The notes beneath the pieces were generated by a model. It ran no database searches and was not told the origin of the DNA. It was given only the letters and a program-made list of their open reading frames with translations. DNA of 64,000 nucleotides from Allium sativum. Lineage: Eukaryota > Streptophyta > Magnoliopsida > Asparagales > Amaryllidaceae. Positions 24,918-35,339 of the stretch are shown here, piece after piece; the stretch's first letter is position 1; each line of letters begins with the position of its first letter. The stretch lies in contig CM060923.1 in NCBI GenBank assembly GCA_030737875.1, positions 493,732,453 through 493,796,452 of the forward strand, in the 5' to 3' direction. Position numbers and translations under genes: made by a program.

Positions 24918-24967
24918 AGTTTAGTTACATGAGTGAATAATGAGGGTTTAGGGGTAGGTTAGGGGTT

Positions 24968-24975
24968 TATTTATA
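24968..24975 (-). promoter_or_regulatory. E5 LTR TATA box (3' LTR only)
   Basis: In sense, TCTATAAATAAACCCC, matching the position and context of TATA boxes in E4 (35063-35070) and E6 (53994-54000). The 5' LTR of E5 has lost this segment by deletion. Confidence 0.65.
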
Positions 24976-25106
24976 GATGATTAGGCTAGTTAGGACCCTT
25001 AGATTAACCCTAGGACCAACCTGAACCGTTAGATTTCAAACCAGGCCCAAAAACCTAGCCAAGATAGAAAATAGGTGCACCAGGCCAGAATCAGCCGACA
25101 GGGCAA

Positions 25107-25184
25107 GTCGACAGCCCTGTCGACTTGCCTGACGACATGCCTGTCGACTTGCAAGTCGACAGCCCTGTCGACAGCCAAGTCGAC
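25107..25184 (-). repeat. 12-bp-phased GTCGAC palindrome array (E5 3' LTR U3)
   Basis: GTCGAC begins at 25107, 25119, 25143, 25155, 25167 and 25179, with degenerate GACGAC at 25131. That is seven slots exactly 12 bp apart. Flanks alternate CAAGTCGACAGCC and CTGTCGACTTGC. It lies upstream of the TATA box in sense orientation. Confidence 0.85.
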
Positions 25185-25191
25185 TTGTCTG

Positions 25192-25209
25192 GGCGGGAAT
25201 TTTCCCGCC
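25192..25209. promoter_or_regulatory. Possible E2F-type site in E5 3' LTR U3
   Basis: GGCGGGAATTTTCCCGCC has 8-bp arms and contains TTTCCCGC, the plant E2F/DP consensus, at one side. The 5' LTR copy is at 31428-31445. E6 has only a degenerate form near 53713-53730. Binding is inferred from the motif only. Confidence 0.4.
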
Positions 25210-25430
25210 TGGCCCCATCTCTGCATGTTTCGAAATTCAAATTTCCCGAAAACTTCTTTGGGCCTTAACCGGGTCATACGGACTCCGATTTACAAAATTT
25301 CGGACTCTATTTCGCGTATTTTTCCGAGACGAACGCAATGGCATAGCCCGTTTTACTTGATTCAGAATTTAAAATTAAATTCTGCCTCGATTCTTGTCTT
25401 ACTCATGTTATCGAAATACGGGTTGTTACA

Positions 25431-25450
25431 TTCTCCCCACCTTTTAGGAT
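25431..25450 (-). other. E5 polypurine tract
   Basis: In sense, AAAAGGTGGGGAGAA next to the 3' LTR, preceded by GGGGACGAAATCC, the same block that precedes the E6 tract at 61850-61879. Confidence 0.85.
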
Positions 25451-26449
25451 TTCGTCCCCGAAATCTCCAAGTTAGGAAGAACCTATCCTACCATCCATCA
25501 TCCATCTAATCAAAACATCATCCACAAGCAATCATTGTCCTTAGATGATTTCTAATGCTATATGAATATATGCAAAACGTGTGTGTACATGTTCCTTAGC
25601 TAATGCTAATGATCAGGCCTGAATAATCTTTCTAATGCAAAAATATGTATAGTGCCATGAATCCAACATGTATGCAAATAGTCCTAGCCATATAGATATT
25701 ATATGCGTGCACAATCATTCATTCATATGCAACAACCGCATGATAACACATTCAATTTCATCCATAAACAAGTATAAACACTCGTGCATATACAATATGA
25801 AACGTGACCGAGTCGAGCTAGTATCTAATGTGTATTCGCGCATCCACGAGCAACCACTTGCAACCATATCAATCATAACATGTTTCAAATACATGTTTAC
25901 ATCCATAGGGTTCTACCTAGGATTCCCTGAAATAGGGTCGAGAAGATAAACAAGACAAACTCGTTATGGGGTTTGTAACAGAAAATAGGACCAAGAGGAT
26001 GTCCACAAAAGATAGCCTACAAGTAAGCTCTACAGAAAACAGGGATCAAGGATATACTCCCAAAGAGATATCATGCGCGTATCTAGTCTTTGACCATCAA
26101 AGTCGTATTTCCTTGAGCTCAATTCCATTGTGCCTTGACAGTCCTTTAACTTCGCGATTTCGTAGCTTCTTATTTCCTGTTTCCATAACATGAGCTGGAA
26201 CTCATTTCTTCGTCGCCTCTCGTTCCACTCGCACACTTAGCGCAAACATGACTGCGTACTCATGATCTCATGCAAGCTTTCCAAAATTCACTAGTGAATC
26301 TCGGACCTCGTACCATAAGGTATTCCATGTAGTAGAACTTTCTCTTGGAAGTAAACAGATGCCAACCGGGTTATCAAGTGCACTTACTAGGGTGATTTCC
26401 ATAACCCATGCATAAGTGAAATAAACCATCCGTCTTATCGGCGAACCCA

Positions 26450-26800
26450 TTCGATCGGGCTTCAAATTTCCAATAAAGGCATCAAGGGATTCTAAGTAAA
26501 TAATCATGACCGAACCCAAAAGGTTATACGAGACTTCGAGGGTATTACCAAGGCTAGTCAAGAGTCTAACTACCCTTCTATCAAAACCGAGAGTGGCACC
26601 CCTTACTGGATAACCACTTCATCCCTAGAATCCATCCATAACCGAGGCATGTCATTCTCAAATCAAAAACAAGTCTTGAATAAATGGACCGATTCTCCAC
26701 AGGACTTGAGACAAAAATGGGATTCTCTATTACGCTAGTACTTAAGGTGCAGAGACTCAACTATCGAAGCAGACTAAAATGATACGATGATCAAACCAAA
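26450..26800 (-). pseudogene. E5 relic of the protease to reverse-transcriptase linker
   Basis: Translated in sense it shows GYGWILGMKWLSS (E6 has [13 protein letters not shown]), then stops, then TSLGNTLEVSYN and YLESLDAF, matching LGNTLEIS and YLESLDAS of E6. This shows the E5 family descends from a Del/Tekay-type gypsy element rather than from random DNA. Confidence 0.8.
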
Positions 26801-27354
26801 GTCCTAACGGGATGATAGAGAAGAAAAGCTAAACCTTTAACAAGATCGTTACCCTCCTTCCGAGGTACCCTAGAAATGAGAGCATACTACTGCCCTCCCG
26901 ATGATCTTGTCCTTGTCCCATGATACTTAACTGTCCGCCCTGTTTCACCATGCCAAAGGTACTCTCTTGTCATGGGTTTCATTGTTCATCTTTCTCTCTC
27001 ATTCTGGGTTGAGCCATACCAACAAGTTGCTCATCCTTAAACTCGTATCCTTTACCCTTGCTCTTTATTATCCTTTCTTGTAACACGACAATGGGTCTCT
27101 CGAGAACCACCTCCATCGTACGGGAAACACCTACGTGGCTAGACAAAGATTAGTCACAGTGAGAACTACTGTGACCACAGATGGAGGAAAGAAAGGAAAC
27201 GAGATTTAATCAAGGAATCAAAGGATGGTGCTAATGGCTTTTGGGGAATAGCCTTTTTAAAACAAACTTTTCTTGAAAAATGCTTCTTTATAAACGGTTT
27301 TCCAAATAGTTTTCAGAAGGTTTTAAAAGCTTTTGCCCAGTCTGGTAACCTTCT

Positions 27355-27366
27355 GCTCTGATACCA
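27355..27366 (-). other. E5 tRNA-Met primer binding site
   Basis: GCTCTGATACCA on the plus strand (sense TGGTATCAGAGC), complementary to the 3' end of initiator tRNA-Met, two bases from the 5' LTR edge at 27369. Confidence 0.93.
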
Positions 27367-29216
27367 AATGTAACACCCCGCCTCCGCTAGGGTCACTCGC
27401 AAAGGAATGCACTAGCTTTAGAGGGGCATTATTGGTAAACATGCACAGAAATATCACAAGACATAACATATAAAATAGCGGAAGTAAAATCGAACTTTCA
27501 TAAACATGAATACATAAGGTCTAAAGCCTTTTACATCAGAGTACATCAAAACCTGTCTTGCAATAGTAAAGAAGCATAAAGACTTTTTCATAAATTATTC
27601 CCCAAATAAAAACAGTAAAGTAACCATAGCCAGGAAAAGTCCAAGCCATCCATGATGACCTTCGAGCAGAAGAAGTCCGAACTAAACAGCAGTGTTTCCT
27701 CCCTGTAACCTGGGGGGGAACGGAAGAAAAGAGGCGAAACAAAACGGGTCAGTCAAAAAGACTGAGTAAGCCCTATCTACTATTAGCATAAAAACTAGTA
27801 AAGTTAACTGACATGAGAAACTGAGATGAACATAAGCATGATAACAAGATAGATAAGCTAAATCAAAATAACAGGATGAACTACTGAACTCAGATAAACT
27901 AAGATGTCATGATAAATTACGATGTCAAGACAAAACAAGGTATCACATCGTCAGGTTCCTATCAAGTATAATATCCCAAGATATCTATCACGTATAACGT
28001 CCCATGGTATCTATCCTGTATATCTGCTCTGCACCTATCGTACTAGTATCCCAACCCGCGTCATGTGTTAACCATGAGTGTCCCTTGCCCAACGTCATGT
28101 AATGGTCCATGTCAACCTAATATATAGCATATGTAGGTTTTCCCAACTCGTATGATTCTTTCCATGAATAAGTTCAGTCCTTTGCCGTAGGCCGTACGGA
28201 CTTTCCCATGTAAACGTTTTATCCTTGAAGTTGTTTTGGACTGCAACCCTGGATCTAGTTGTGTTTCCTTACCATGAACTATCGCGCGTCCACTTAGGAT
28301 TTATGCCACCTAGGGCCGCTAGGGATTATGCTACCTAATGAACGTTTCCGTGTCTCGGTTTGGGTTTTGGCCACCTAGGACCACTAGGGATTACGCCACC
28401 CGTCAACCGCGCCCTTGATCCCACGTATGTATCGTGAATCATTTTCCATGTCTAGATGCACATGTTCCCCAATGTGCCATCTGAGTTCCGTGCCAGGGAA
28501 AATCAAGAAATACGGAACTCGGTCGGGAGCTTTAAATCGTCTGCCGATGCAGATATCAAGGTCTGTTTTTGTACCCGTGGCTATGGTCCCACGTGACCCC
28601 TCCCTCAACTACTGAAAGGCAATCCAAGAAAAATCATGTATAAGAACCACTCCACGGCCCCACTATAGCCCACTTCCCTACGAGCCAACCTCACCCATGA
28701 CTCGATAGCAAGCACATGGTCTGTTGGGGGTTCCCTGCCTTTCCGCACGTACACGATCGACTAAAGATGGTAGGTAGTCGACGATGCGCTATCCAGGGCA
28801 AAAACAAGAATCGTCGACTCCACGCTAATCCATCCAAGTCTTTAGGTTGCTCGCATAGCAACCAAGGCATACTCTTGGTCCTTCTAACGCAGACCTTAAC
28901 CTCTCATGGGCCTAGTATAATTACCTGGCAGCCCACAGAGGGATCCCAAGAATATCCTCACGTCCCCCGAAGCTTCCACTTCGGCACCCAGTGCGCTGGA
29001 GCTTTTATCCAAGTCAGATAACTTGCTCCCCCTCGTATACTAAGCGATGACCTACCATATCGGGTTACTCATCGTTTTGAGAATTAGTCATATGTCCTTA
29101 GCTAAGAATTATTACTTAGTTACCCTTAACTAAGGTTTACCACTTAGCTTCCTTTCCCGTTATCCTTGATTAACCATGGTTTTCTACCTAGTTCTTCTAG
29201 CTAGGGTTTGTCTATT

Positions 29217-30088
29217 GGGTTAAGTGTTATCATTCAAGTCCACGACTTAACCCGCCCACGAATCACGTCAAAGATTGGCTAAGTATTTAAGCTCAAGACT
29301 TAGTCCCACAAGTTGGTTAAGTGTACCCAGAGGCTCATGACTTAACCCTATCAAGTCAAATTGGTCAAGTACTAGCTTACCTTAATCCTATCGGATTATC
29401 TTGCTAGATCGATTAAGCATAGATTATCTTAATCCCATCAAATTATCGAGTCGGATTGGTTAAGTATAGGTTGGCTTAACCCCATCCTCTAATCGTACTA
29501 CAATGGTTAAGTATATTCTAAAAAGGTCTTGTGACTTAACCTTATCAGGTCCGCGTATTAGATTGGTTAAGTGTAAGTTACTTAACCCCATCAAATCATC
29601 ATGTATAATTGGTTAAGTATAAGTTGCTTAGCCCCATTAAATTATCACGTTAAGTTGGTTAAGTATTGGTTACTTAACCTCATTGAATTACCGAGTTTAA
29701 ATTGGTTAAGTGTTTAACTTAACCCCATCGAATTACCGTGTTTAGATTAGTTTAGTGTGGATTACTTAACCCCATCTAATTACCGTGTCGGATTAGTTAA
29801 GCGTAAATTACTTAACCCCATCCCCTAATCATCTTGTATGGTTAAGTGTCATTAAGAAAACTTACTTAACCTTGCCAAATTATCATGTTGGATTGATTAA
29901 GTGTTGGTTAACTTAATCCCCGTCCACTAGTCGTATTAAAAATGGTTAAGCGTCATTAGGCAAATCAAATCACTTAACCTACCCAACCTTGTCATGTTTT
30001 GTTAGGTATCATTAGCCTAACCAATTTACTTAACCCATTTACCCATGTGATATTTGGTTAAGAGTCATTAATCAAATTAACTTAACCC
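29217..30088 (-). repeat. Array of about 18 GGTTAAGT/ACTTAACC hairpins (E5 5' LTR)
   Basis: Second copy of the array at 22789-23650. It carries scattered substitutions, for example TTTAGTGTGG for TTAAGTGTGG near 29750 and GCTTAGCC near 29627, some of which break pairing as expected for decay after insertion. Confidence 0.85.
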
Positions 30089-30118
30089 TATCATGTGGCA
30101 TTAATTACTTAATGCACC

Positions 30119-30319
30119 CCAACCTCTCACATTAGACTTTGTTGTGGTTACTAGTTAAGCCGGTCGGTTCCGGGTAGCTTTACACCACAACTTGGTCTAA
30201 CCTCGGGTTCAAGCACAACATGACCAACTTCTCACATTGGGTCTTATTGTTTGCAACTACTAGTTAGGCCGGTCGGTTCCGGGTAGTTTTACGTTGCAAA
30301 CTCAACCCAACCTCGAGTT
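30119..30319 (-). ncRNA. Conserved paired stem-loops (E5 5' LTR copy)
   Basis: Same two modules as 23683-23880, with near-identical arms and GGTTCCGGGTAG cores. Confidence 0.45.
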
Positions 30320-31031
30320 GGCCACTTTCATGTTTAGTCTAGTGTCATGTTCATAGTCAAGTTTTCAAGCAATTGGGTAGACCTAACTTAATAGGTAAAT
30401 TCCCAATGGGTAGACCTAACTTAATAGGTAAATTCCCAAGCTTATGTTTTTATGCATACTTACATGTCAACTTCCATGTTATATTTCAAGTCATGTTTTC
30501 AAGTATAAACACATGTCATATTTAACGTTACATGTTGTCATGTTTATACCCATTTACCCAAGTCATATTCATGTCATTATGTTTCCCCATAATGTGACCC
30601 CAACGCTTTTTAAACTAGCATATACGTTCGCAACAACGTGATGGATTAAAAGAAGAGACTTGGCAAAGGAATGACAAAAATGGGTATTAAGCCACAAGTT
30701 AATCATGGTGGCAAATGAGGCACAAATGTGTTCATTAGCTTGCATGTTACATTCTTAAGCCTCAAAAACATGCATAAACCCGAACTTGGCACATAAGCGA
30801 ATCATGGTGACAAAAGACGTGGAATGATGGCTAGAAACTCGCATATATCATCATATACGGATTATGACTTCATATGCAAGTTGACATAATGATTATGAAG
30901 ATTCTCATGTTGCATAATGCAACATTTCAACATAAAGGTTGTGGCTTTTAGCTCATAAGATCAAGATAATGACTTCGTAAACTTGCATAACATGATAGCA
31001 TGCATCATTCTAATTAATCAAACCCAAACTT

Positions 31032-31355
31032 TCAACATGAACATTTAACTTCATAGTTAATATCTAAGAGTAGGGAAGGGCTTACATTGCTATGAAGGCC
31101 TAAATCGATTAAACTAAAGCTTGTGATGAAGCCTATGCATGCCATCACCCAAAAACCCAAAGATGGATGCTCCAAATCAACAAAAACACCATCTTTATGA
31201 AAAAAGATCAAAGCTTTTGCCTTGGAATCAACTTGAGGAGCGATCATACTAACATAGGGACTCTCTAACACTCTCAAGATCATGAAACCTTTCATAGAAA
31301 TGAAGTGGAGGCTAGGATGGTTGAGTGGAGGCCATGAGAGTAGAAATTTGGCCAT
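31032..31355 (-). CDS. E5 LTR leader ORF, 107 codons (5' LTR copy)
   Basis: Same frame as 24594-24917 with three base changes giving two amino-acid changes (Arg to Ile, Val to Phe). It remains open in both LTRs, but the divergence is too small to test selection. Its promoter is deleted in this LTR. No family is recognised. Confidence 0.28.
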   Translation of the reverse strand: MAKFLLSWPPLNHPSLHFISMKGFMILRVLESPYVSMIAPQVDSKAKALIFFHKDGVFVDLEHPSLGFWVMACIGFITSFSLIDLGLHSNVSPSLLLDINYEVKCSC

Positions 31356-31666
31356 AGTTTAGTTACATGAGTGAATAATGAGGGTTTAGGGGTAGGTTAG
31401 GGGTCGACAGCCAAGTCGACTTGTCTGGGCGGGAATTTTCCCGCCTGGCCCCATCTCTGCATGTTTCGAAATTCAAATTTCCCGAAAACTTCTTTGGGCC
31501 TTAACCGGGTCATACGGACTCCGATTTACAAAATTTCGGACTCTATTTCGCGTATTTTTCCGAGACGAACGCAATGGAATAGCCCGTTTTACTTGATTCA
31601 GAATTTAAAATTAAATTCTGCCTCGATTCTTGTCTTACTCATGTTATCGAAATACGGGTTGTTACA

Positions 31667-31671
31667 GTTAC
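31667..31671. repeat. E5 target-site duplication, right copy
   Basis: GTTAC, identical to 20925-20929; E4 pol sequence resumes immediately after. Confidence 0.95.
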
Positions 31672-32406
31672 CAAGCCGAGTCAAGAGTCTAACTACTCTT
31701 TTCTCACAGTCAAGAATGGCACTATTACTGGATAACCAGTCCATGCCTAAGATCAAACCATATCCCGAGAAGCCCAAAACAAAGGTATTACAACTAAACT
31801 CAACGCTGAGAATAGAGACTTTCAAACCCAAACAAACCATTGACAAGTAAGCGGAGCCCCCAATTGGATTTGAAACTACTAAGGGGTCTTCTACCATACT
31901 AGTGTCTAGATGCAGAGATTCTACTAAGGCAGATGAAATAAAAGAGTGTGATGCGCCAGAGTCAAAAAGTGTACGAAATGGATGATCATAAAGATAAACT
32001 ACACTTTCTACAGAAATATTACTACCTCGTTCTCAAGATAGGATTGAGAAGATAAGCAAGATAAAACAAAGCGTTTATGAGAAAAAGTTAAAGAGGTACC
32101 CCCAGAAGGTCCTGCTTGCGGGCCTCACCCTTGCTTCTTAGGGCAGTTCTTACTGATATGTCCAATATCACCACACTGAAAGCATGCCCCCATCTTCATC
32201 TTCTTCCTTCTACAATCCTGGACTACATGCCCAACAATGCCACAGAAATAACATTTCCTTTTCTCACGTGTCTTGTTATTATTGTTGTGGTCCTTTCCTC
32301 CTTGACTATTATCCGTCTTCTTGTTATGCGATTTTTCCGCTTGCTGTTTCGCGCAGAGGAGGAGGAGTAAAAGCGTCTGTAGCTGGGGAGTAAGGTCCCC
32401 AGACAT
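31672..32406 (-). pseudogene. E4 gag-protease remnant
   Basis: Starts ATG at 32406, one base after a conserved TTTCAG, as in E6. After a few residues (MSGDL) the capsid part of gag is missing, a deletion of about 0.7 kb relative to E6. Two zinc knuckles follow (CYFCGIVGHVVQDC and CFQCGDIGHISKNC), both with intact CCHC residues, in 32406-32125. The protease still shows the active site DSGASHSF near 31960-31940, and GMDWLSSN further on. Frameshifts separate the pieces, and the E5 insertion ends the frame. Confidence 0.9.
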
Positions 32407-32576
32407 GCTGAAACAGAAAGGAAAAATTCAAAACGAAGGATAAATAGGGATAGATAGGGCACATGGCTTTGGGGGATTTTGTCTTTTTATAAATATTACA
32501 CTTTTTCTAAATGCTTCTTTAAACTTTCTTTTTGAAAACAATTTTCAAAAACTTTTATCTTGTCTGGTAAACCTAT

Positions 32577-32588
32577 GCTCTGATACCA
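32577..32588 (-). other. E4 tRNA-Met primer binding site
   Basis: GCTCTGATACCA on the plus strand, two bases from the 5' LTR edge at 32591. Confidence 0.93.
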
Positions 32589-33691
32589 AGTGAAACACCC
32601 TACCTCCATTAAGGTCACTCACAAAGGGAATGCCTTAACTTTGGTGGGGGTTTATAAGTAAAAGCCACAGATAAACTCAAGATAGATATAAATACACATA
32701 TTTTAAACAGCGGAAACCAAACAAAATTTTATTTCATCAATACGTGTATCAAACAAAGATTTCCATAATTGTCTCAAAATACTTCCAACATTACAACCTC
32801 ATAACTGCCTTGATTATTAAAGAAGCATGAAAACATAAATAAAGTGACAAAAATCCCCATAGTGATATCCAAATCCATTATCCGAGCAAGAAAGATCCAA
32901 ATCATACATCTACGTTCTTGGTGCTTGTAAAGAGCCTGACTGAGTTGAGCAGATTCCTCCCTGTGGACCTGGGGGGGAAACGAAAGAAAAGAAGACGAAA
33001 AGAAAATAGGGTCAGACATAAAGCCTGAGTAAATATAGTAACTCTTCAATATGTGAATAAGAAAAGGGTATGATGGATGTAAACTAAAAATAGGAAAGTG
33101 TCACCAGCTAAGGAAGTGTCAAATGTACTATCGCACCCATACTATATCTCTGCACCTATTTGAGTTTATTCTAACTGGCACCCCATGGTGAGGGTGAAGT
33201 GATCCCCATTTTCTAAATATCGGCTCCTACGCGCATTAACGTGTGTCATACGTCCCCCAAGAATTGTAGATACCTATGCTGGTCCCACCATGGGGTGTAT
33301 CAAGACCCATGGTGGCGGACTGACATAAATCCTAGAAGGCATAGGTTATACTACTGGTGTCCCCAGTGCCCTGGTTGTATGCTCCAGAGTGTGTGCACGC
33401 CCGCACGCCATTGACATGCACTGTACACCCACCGCCGTCGTTTGACCACTTACAATCAGCCCAGTAATCGTGCCCCACCCTGCATAGTTTCAGGATACCG
33501 TTGATACCTAACTTTGGGTTACTGCTGAAACGGGTCCCTCGTTACCAGGATTTTCTAGTCAAACATGTTAAGTGGTTAAGTGTCTGTATTTACCTAACCT
33601 CACCCATCAATTCTTGTTAACATGTTTAAATTGGTTAAGTGTTATAGTTGACTTAACCCTACCATCTGTCCTTAGCCTCTTAGGAGCACCA

Positions 33692-33895
33692 GACCACTCA
33701 CATTAGACAGGTATTGTTACGGCTACTGGATGTGCCGGTCGGTTCCGGGCAGGTTTACACCATAGCTCAGTCTAACCTCGGGTCCTTATTGGGCTCAATG
33801 CTTAACCACCCACATTGGATAGGTATTGTTGTGAATACTGGACAGTCGGGCGGGTCCGGGCAGGTTTACATCACAACTCAATCCAACCTCGGGTT
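33692..33895 (-). ncRNA. Conserved paired stem-loops (E4 5' LTR copy)
   Basis: Modules at 33692-33783 and 33805-33895. Arms TTAGAC/GTCTAA and TTGGAT/ATCCAA are intact. The inner arm of module 1 reads GTTACGG against CATAGC, one substitution weaker than the other E4 copy. Core GGTTCCGGGCAGG is conserved. Confidence 0.45.
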
Positions 33896-34824
33896 AAGCA
33901 TATCGTGTTTTCTAAGTTTACATATTTTACTAATTCTCAACTATATGTAAATTTCATATCTTTTTATTTTTGGGTATTTCAAGTCATACCTCTTATGTGT
34001 CATAATCATTGGCATGTGCCAAACATGCCAACATATACTTTCATATTTTACACCCAACATTATTACCCCCGTTTGTTCGCAACGTTATAACATGTGTTGG
34101 GCTTGTCACAATTCAGCCGAACTTTATAAACGTGAGGAAAAGGGGAAATCAAGAACATGTAATACATAAAGGTGTGTGGCGCATGAACTTGCAATTTGGC
34201 GATTCAACTAACATATAACATGGGTCATGTGAACTTGCATTCAAATCAAAGTATGACTAAATAGGTTACATATGAAATGGCATAGTTTAGGCAAATACAA
34301 ACTTGTGTTTAAACATGTTAACTTGGCATAATATCAACCACAAAACTAGCATGTTGTATATTCAAAAAAATGTACAATTTTTACATCTAATCATATAGCC
34401 TATTTCAACATGAACTTGCATTGTTTATGAAACATAGATCCAATTATACTTCCAAAAATAGATCTAATTATACTTGCCAATAAACATAAGGATGATATCA
34501 TAGGTTTTGTGTAATGTAGGCATAAAAGGTCTATAACATGTTTACATAAATTCTAATTTAGACTAAGGGAATATACATAGTCCATGCCATCGACATATAC
34601 AAAAAGGGATCAATTTCTAGTTTTTGCCACAAGCTTGCAAGTGCCATTGTTTTTCATATACAATTGTTCAATAGGATTGCATCAATTAATTTATGCCACA
34701 AACATCAATACACAAGTCATGATAGAACCATTACAATACACAAAGATTATAACAACACGATTCTATTTTCATTTACATCGAATCACATCACAGTTTATAT
34801 TCATATTTTGAAAGGTCACTATAC

Positions 34825-35010
34825 TTACAACGTGTGATGAATTCTTGTTTTCTGATTTCTTTTATTCTGATTTGGAGATGCTCTCCTTTGGGTAGCAAAG
34901 TTGCGTTGAATGATTTTAATCTTCTTCAAATTTGATTCGTCTCTTAGGCTTGTTGGCTTGTCTCTAGGCTTTCTAATTGACGGCCATTCCTGGTTCCTCT
35001 CCAGCAGCAT
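34825..35010 (-). CDS. E4 LTR leader ORF, 61 codons, unknown product
   Basis: Starts MLLERNQEWPS in the context GCCGTCATG, about 55 nt after the TATA box. The product would be very basic and rich in Lys, Arg, Gln and Asn, with no recognised family. E6 has GCCGCCATGTTGCTGAGG at the matching place but stops after six codons. The stop codon of this frame overlaps the predicted splice donor. Confidence 0.3.
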   Translation of the reverse strand: MLLERNQEWPSIRKPRDKPTSLRDESNLKKIKIIQRNFATQRRASPNQNKRNQKTRIHHTL

Positions 35011-35062
35011 GACGGCTTTTGTATTCTATTATTTGTGTGAATTTAGGGTTAGACTTGAGTTG

Positions 35063-35070
35063 TATTTATA
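35063..35070 (-). promoter_or_regulatory. E4 5' LTR TATA box
   Basis: In sense, TTCTATAAATACAACTC. It aligns with TCTATAAAAACAACCC of E6; both are followed by a TCTAACCCTAA or CTTAACCCTAA stretch. Confidence 0.65.
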
Positions 35071-35246
35071 GAATTTTAAATTGTTTTGAGCCGTCGGATG
35101 AAGATAGGAGGAATCTAGACCATACAAAGTTCAAAGAGCCACTCAAAAGGTGACACGTAAGCCCTAGTGACTTAGCCAAGCATCAGAATTCGACCAGACC
35201 CTGACCAGGCCACCTAGGGCCTGACCAACAGGTCTTTCTGACCTGG

Positions 35247-35339
35247 GCGCACTTGGCAGGTGCGCCAGGCTAAAAATGTACTAGCGCACTTCCCAAGTGC
35301 GCCAGTTCAGCTTTTTTCTGGCGCACTTCCCAAGTGCGC
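35247..35339. repeat. GCGCACTT/AAGTGCGC palindrome cassette (E4 U3)
   Basis: Two copies of GCGCACTTCCCAAGTGCGC (35284-35302 and 35321-35339, 8-bp arms with CCC between) and an imperfect third at 35247-35266. They occupy the U3 place where E5 and E6 carry GTCGAC arrays. Confidence 0.85.

Larger units (their letters stand above)
20930..25430 (-). repeat. E5 3' LTR (4501 bp, full length)
   Basis: Edges are TGTAACACCCCGCC at 20930 and TACGGGTTGTTACA ending at 25430. In sense order from 25430: E2F-like palindrome, GTCGAC array, TATA box, 107-codon leader frame, stem-loop pair, 18-hairpin array, then a C/G-rich segment ending GGTGTTACA. It retains 202 bp lost from the 5' LTR. Confidence 0.95.
25431..27368 (-). 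other. E5 internal domain, non-coding with pol relics
   Basis: 1.94 kb between the LTRs. The primer-proximal 150 bases resemble the leaders of E4 and E6. The middle (26450-26800) is a decayed protease region. The remaining 25450-26400 shows no recognisable domain; it is not clear whether it is worn-out gypsy sequence or captured DNA. No frame could make Gag or Pol. Confidence 0.8.
20930..31666 (-). mobile_element. E5: non-autonomous LARD-like element nested in E4
   Basis: Complete minus-strand element: 5' LTR 31666-27369 (4298 bp), primer site, 1.94-kb interior without an open gag-pol, purine tract, 3' LTR 25430-20930 (4501 bp), flanked by perfect GTTAC duplications. Ends are TGTAACAACCCG and CGGGGTGTTACA. 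LTRs differ at roughly 1.5% in a partial eye count plus one 202-bp deletion in the 5' LTR. Its LTR layout and post-primer leader resemble E4 and E6, so it probably used proteins from such relatives. Confidence 0.93.
27369..31666 (-). repeat. E5 5' LTR (4298 bp), promoter region deleted
   Basis: Colinear with the 3' LTR except for a 202-bp gap: AGGGGT at 31399-31404 continues straight into CGACAGCC, skipping what corresponds to 24967-25168. A two-base GT overlap marks the join. The TATA box, predicted start site and most of the GTCGAC array are lost, so this LTR probably cannot start transcription. Confidence 0.92.
32408..34828 (-). other. E4 predicted leader intron
   Basis: In sense, donor CACGTT|GTAAGTAT (34828) and acceptor TTTCTGTTTCAG|C (32408), one base before the gag ATG. 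Homologous donor and acceptor occur in E6. Splicing here would put the 61-codon leader frame in frame with gag (ACG TT joined to C ATG). Prediction only. Confidence 0.35.

Noticed and set aside
25029..25277. Arg/Asp-rich frames across the GTCGAC array
   Set aside because: Low-complexity translations of a tandem DNA repeat, open only because the unit is 12 bp.
32116..32393. Plus-strand frames opposite the E4 zinc knuckles
   Set aside because: Antisense shadows of the gag remnant, which has clear CCHC motifs on the minus strand.
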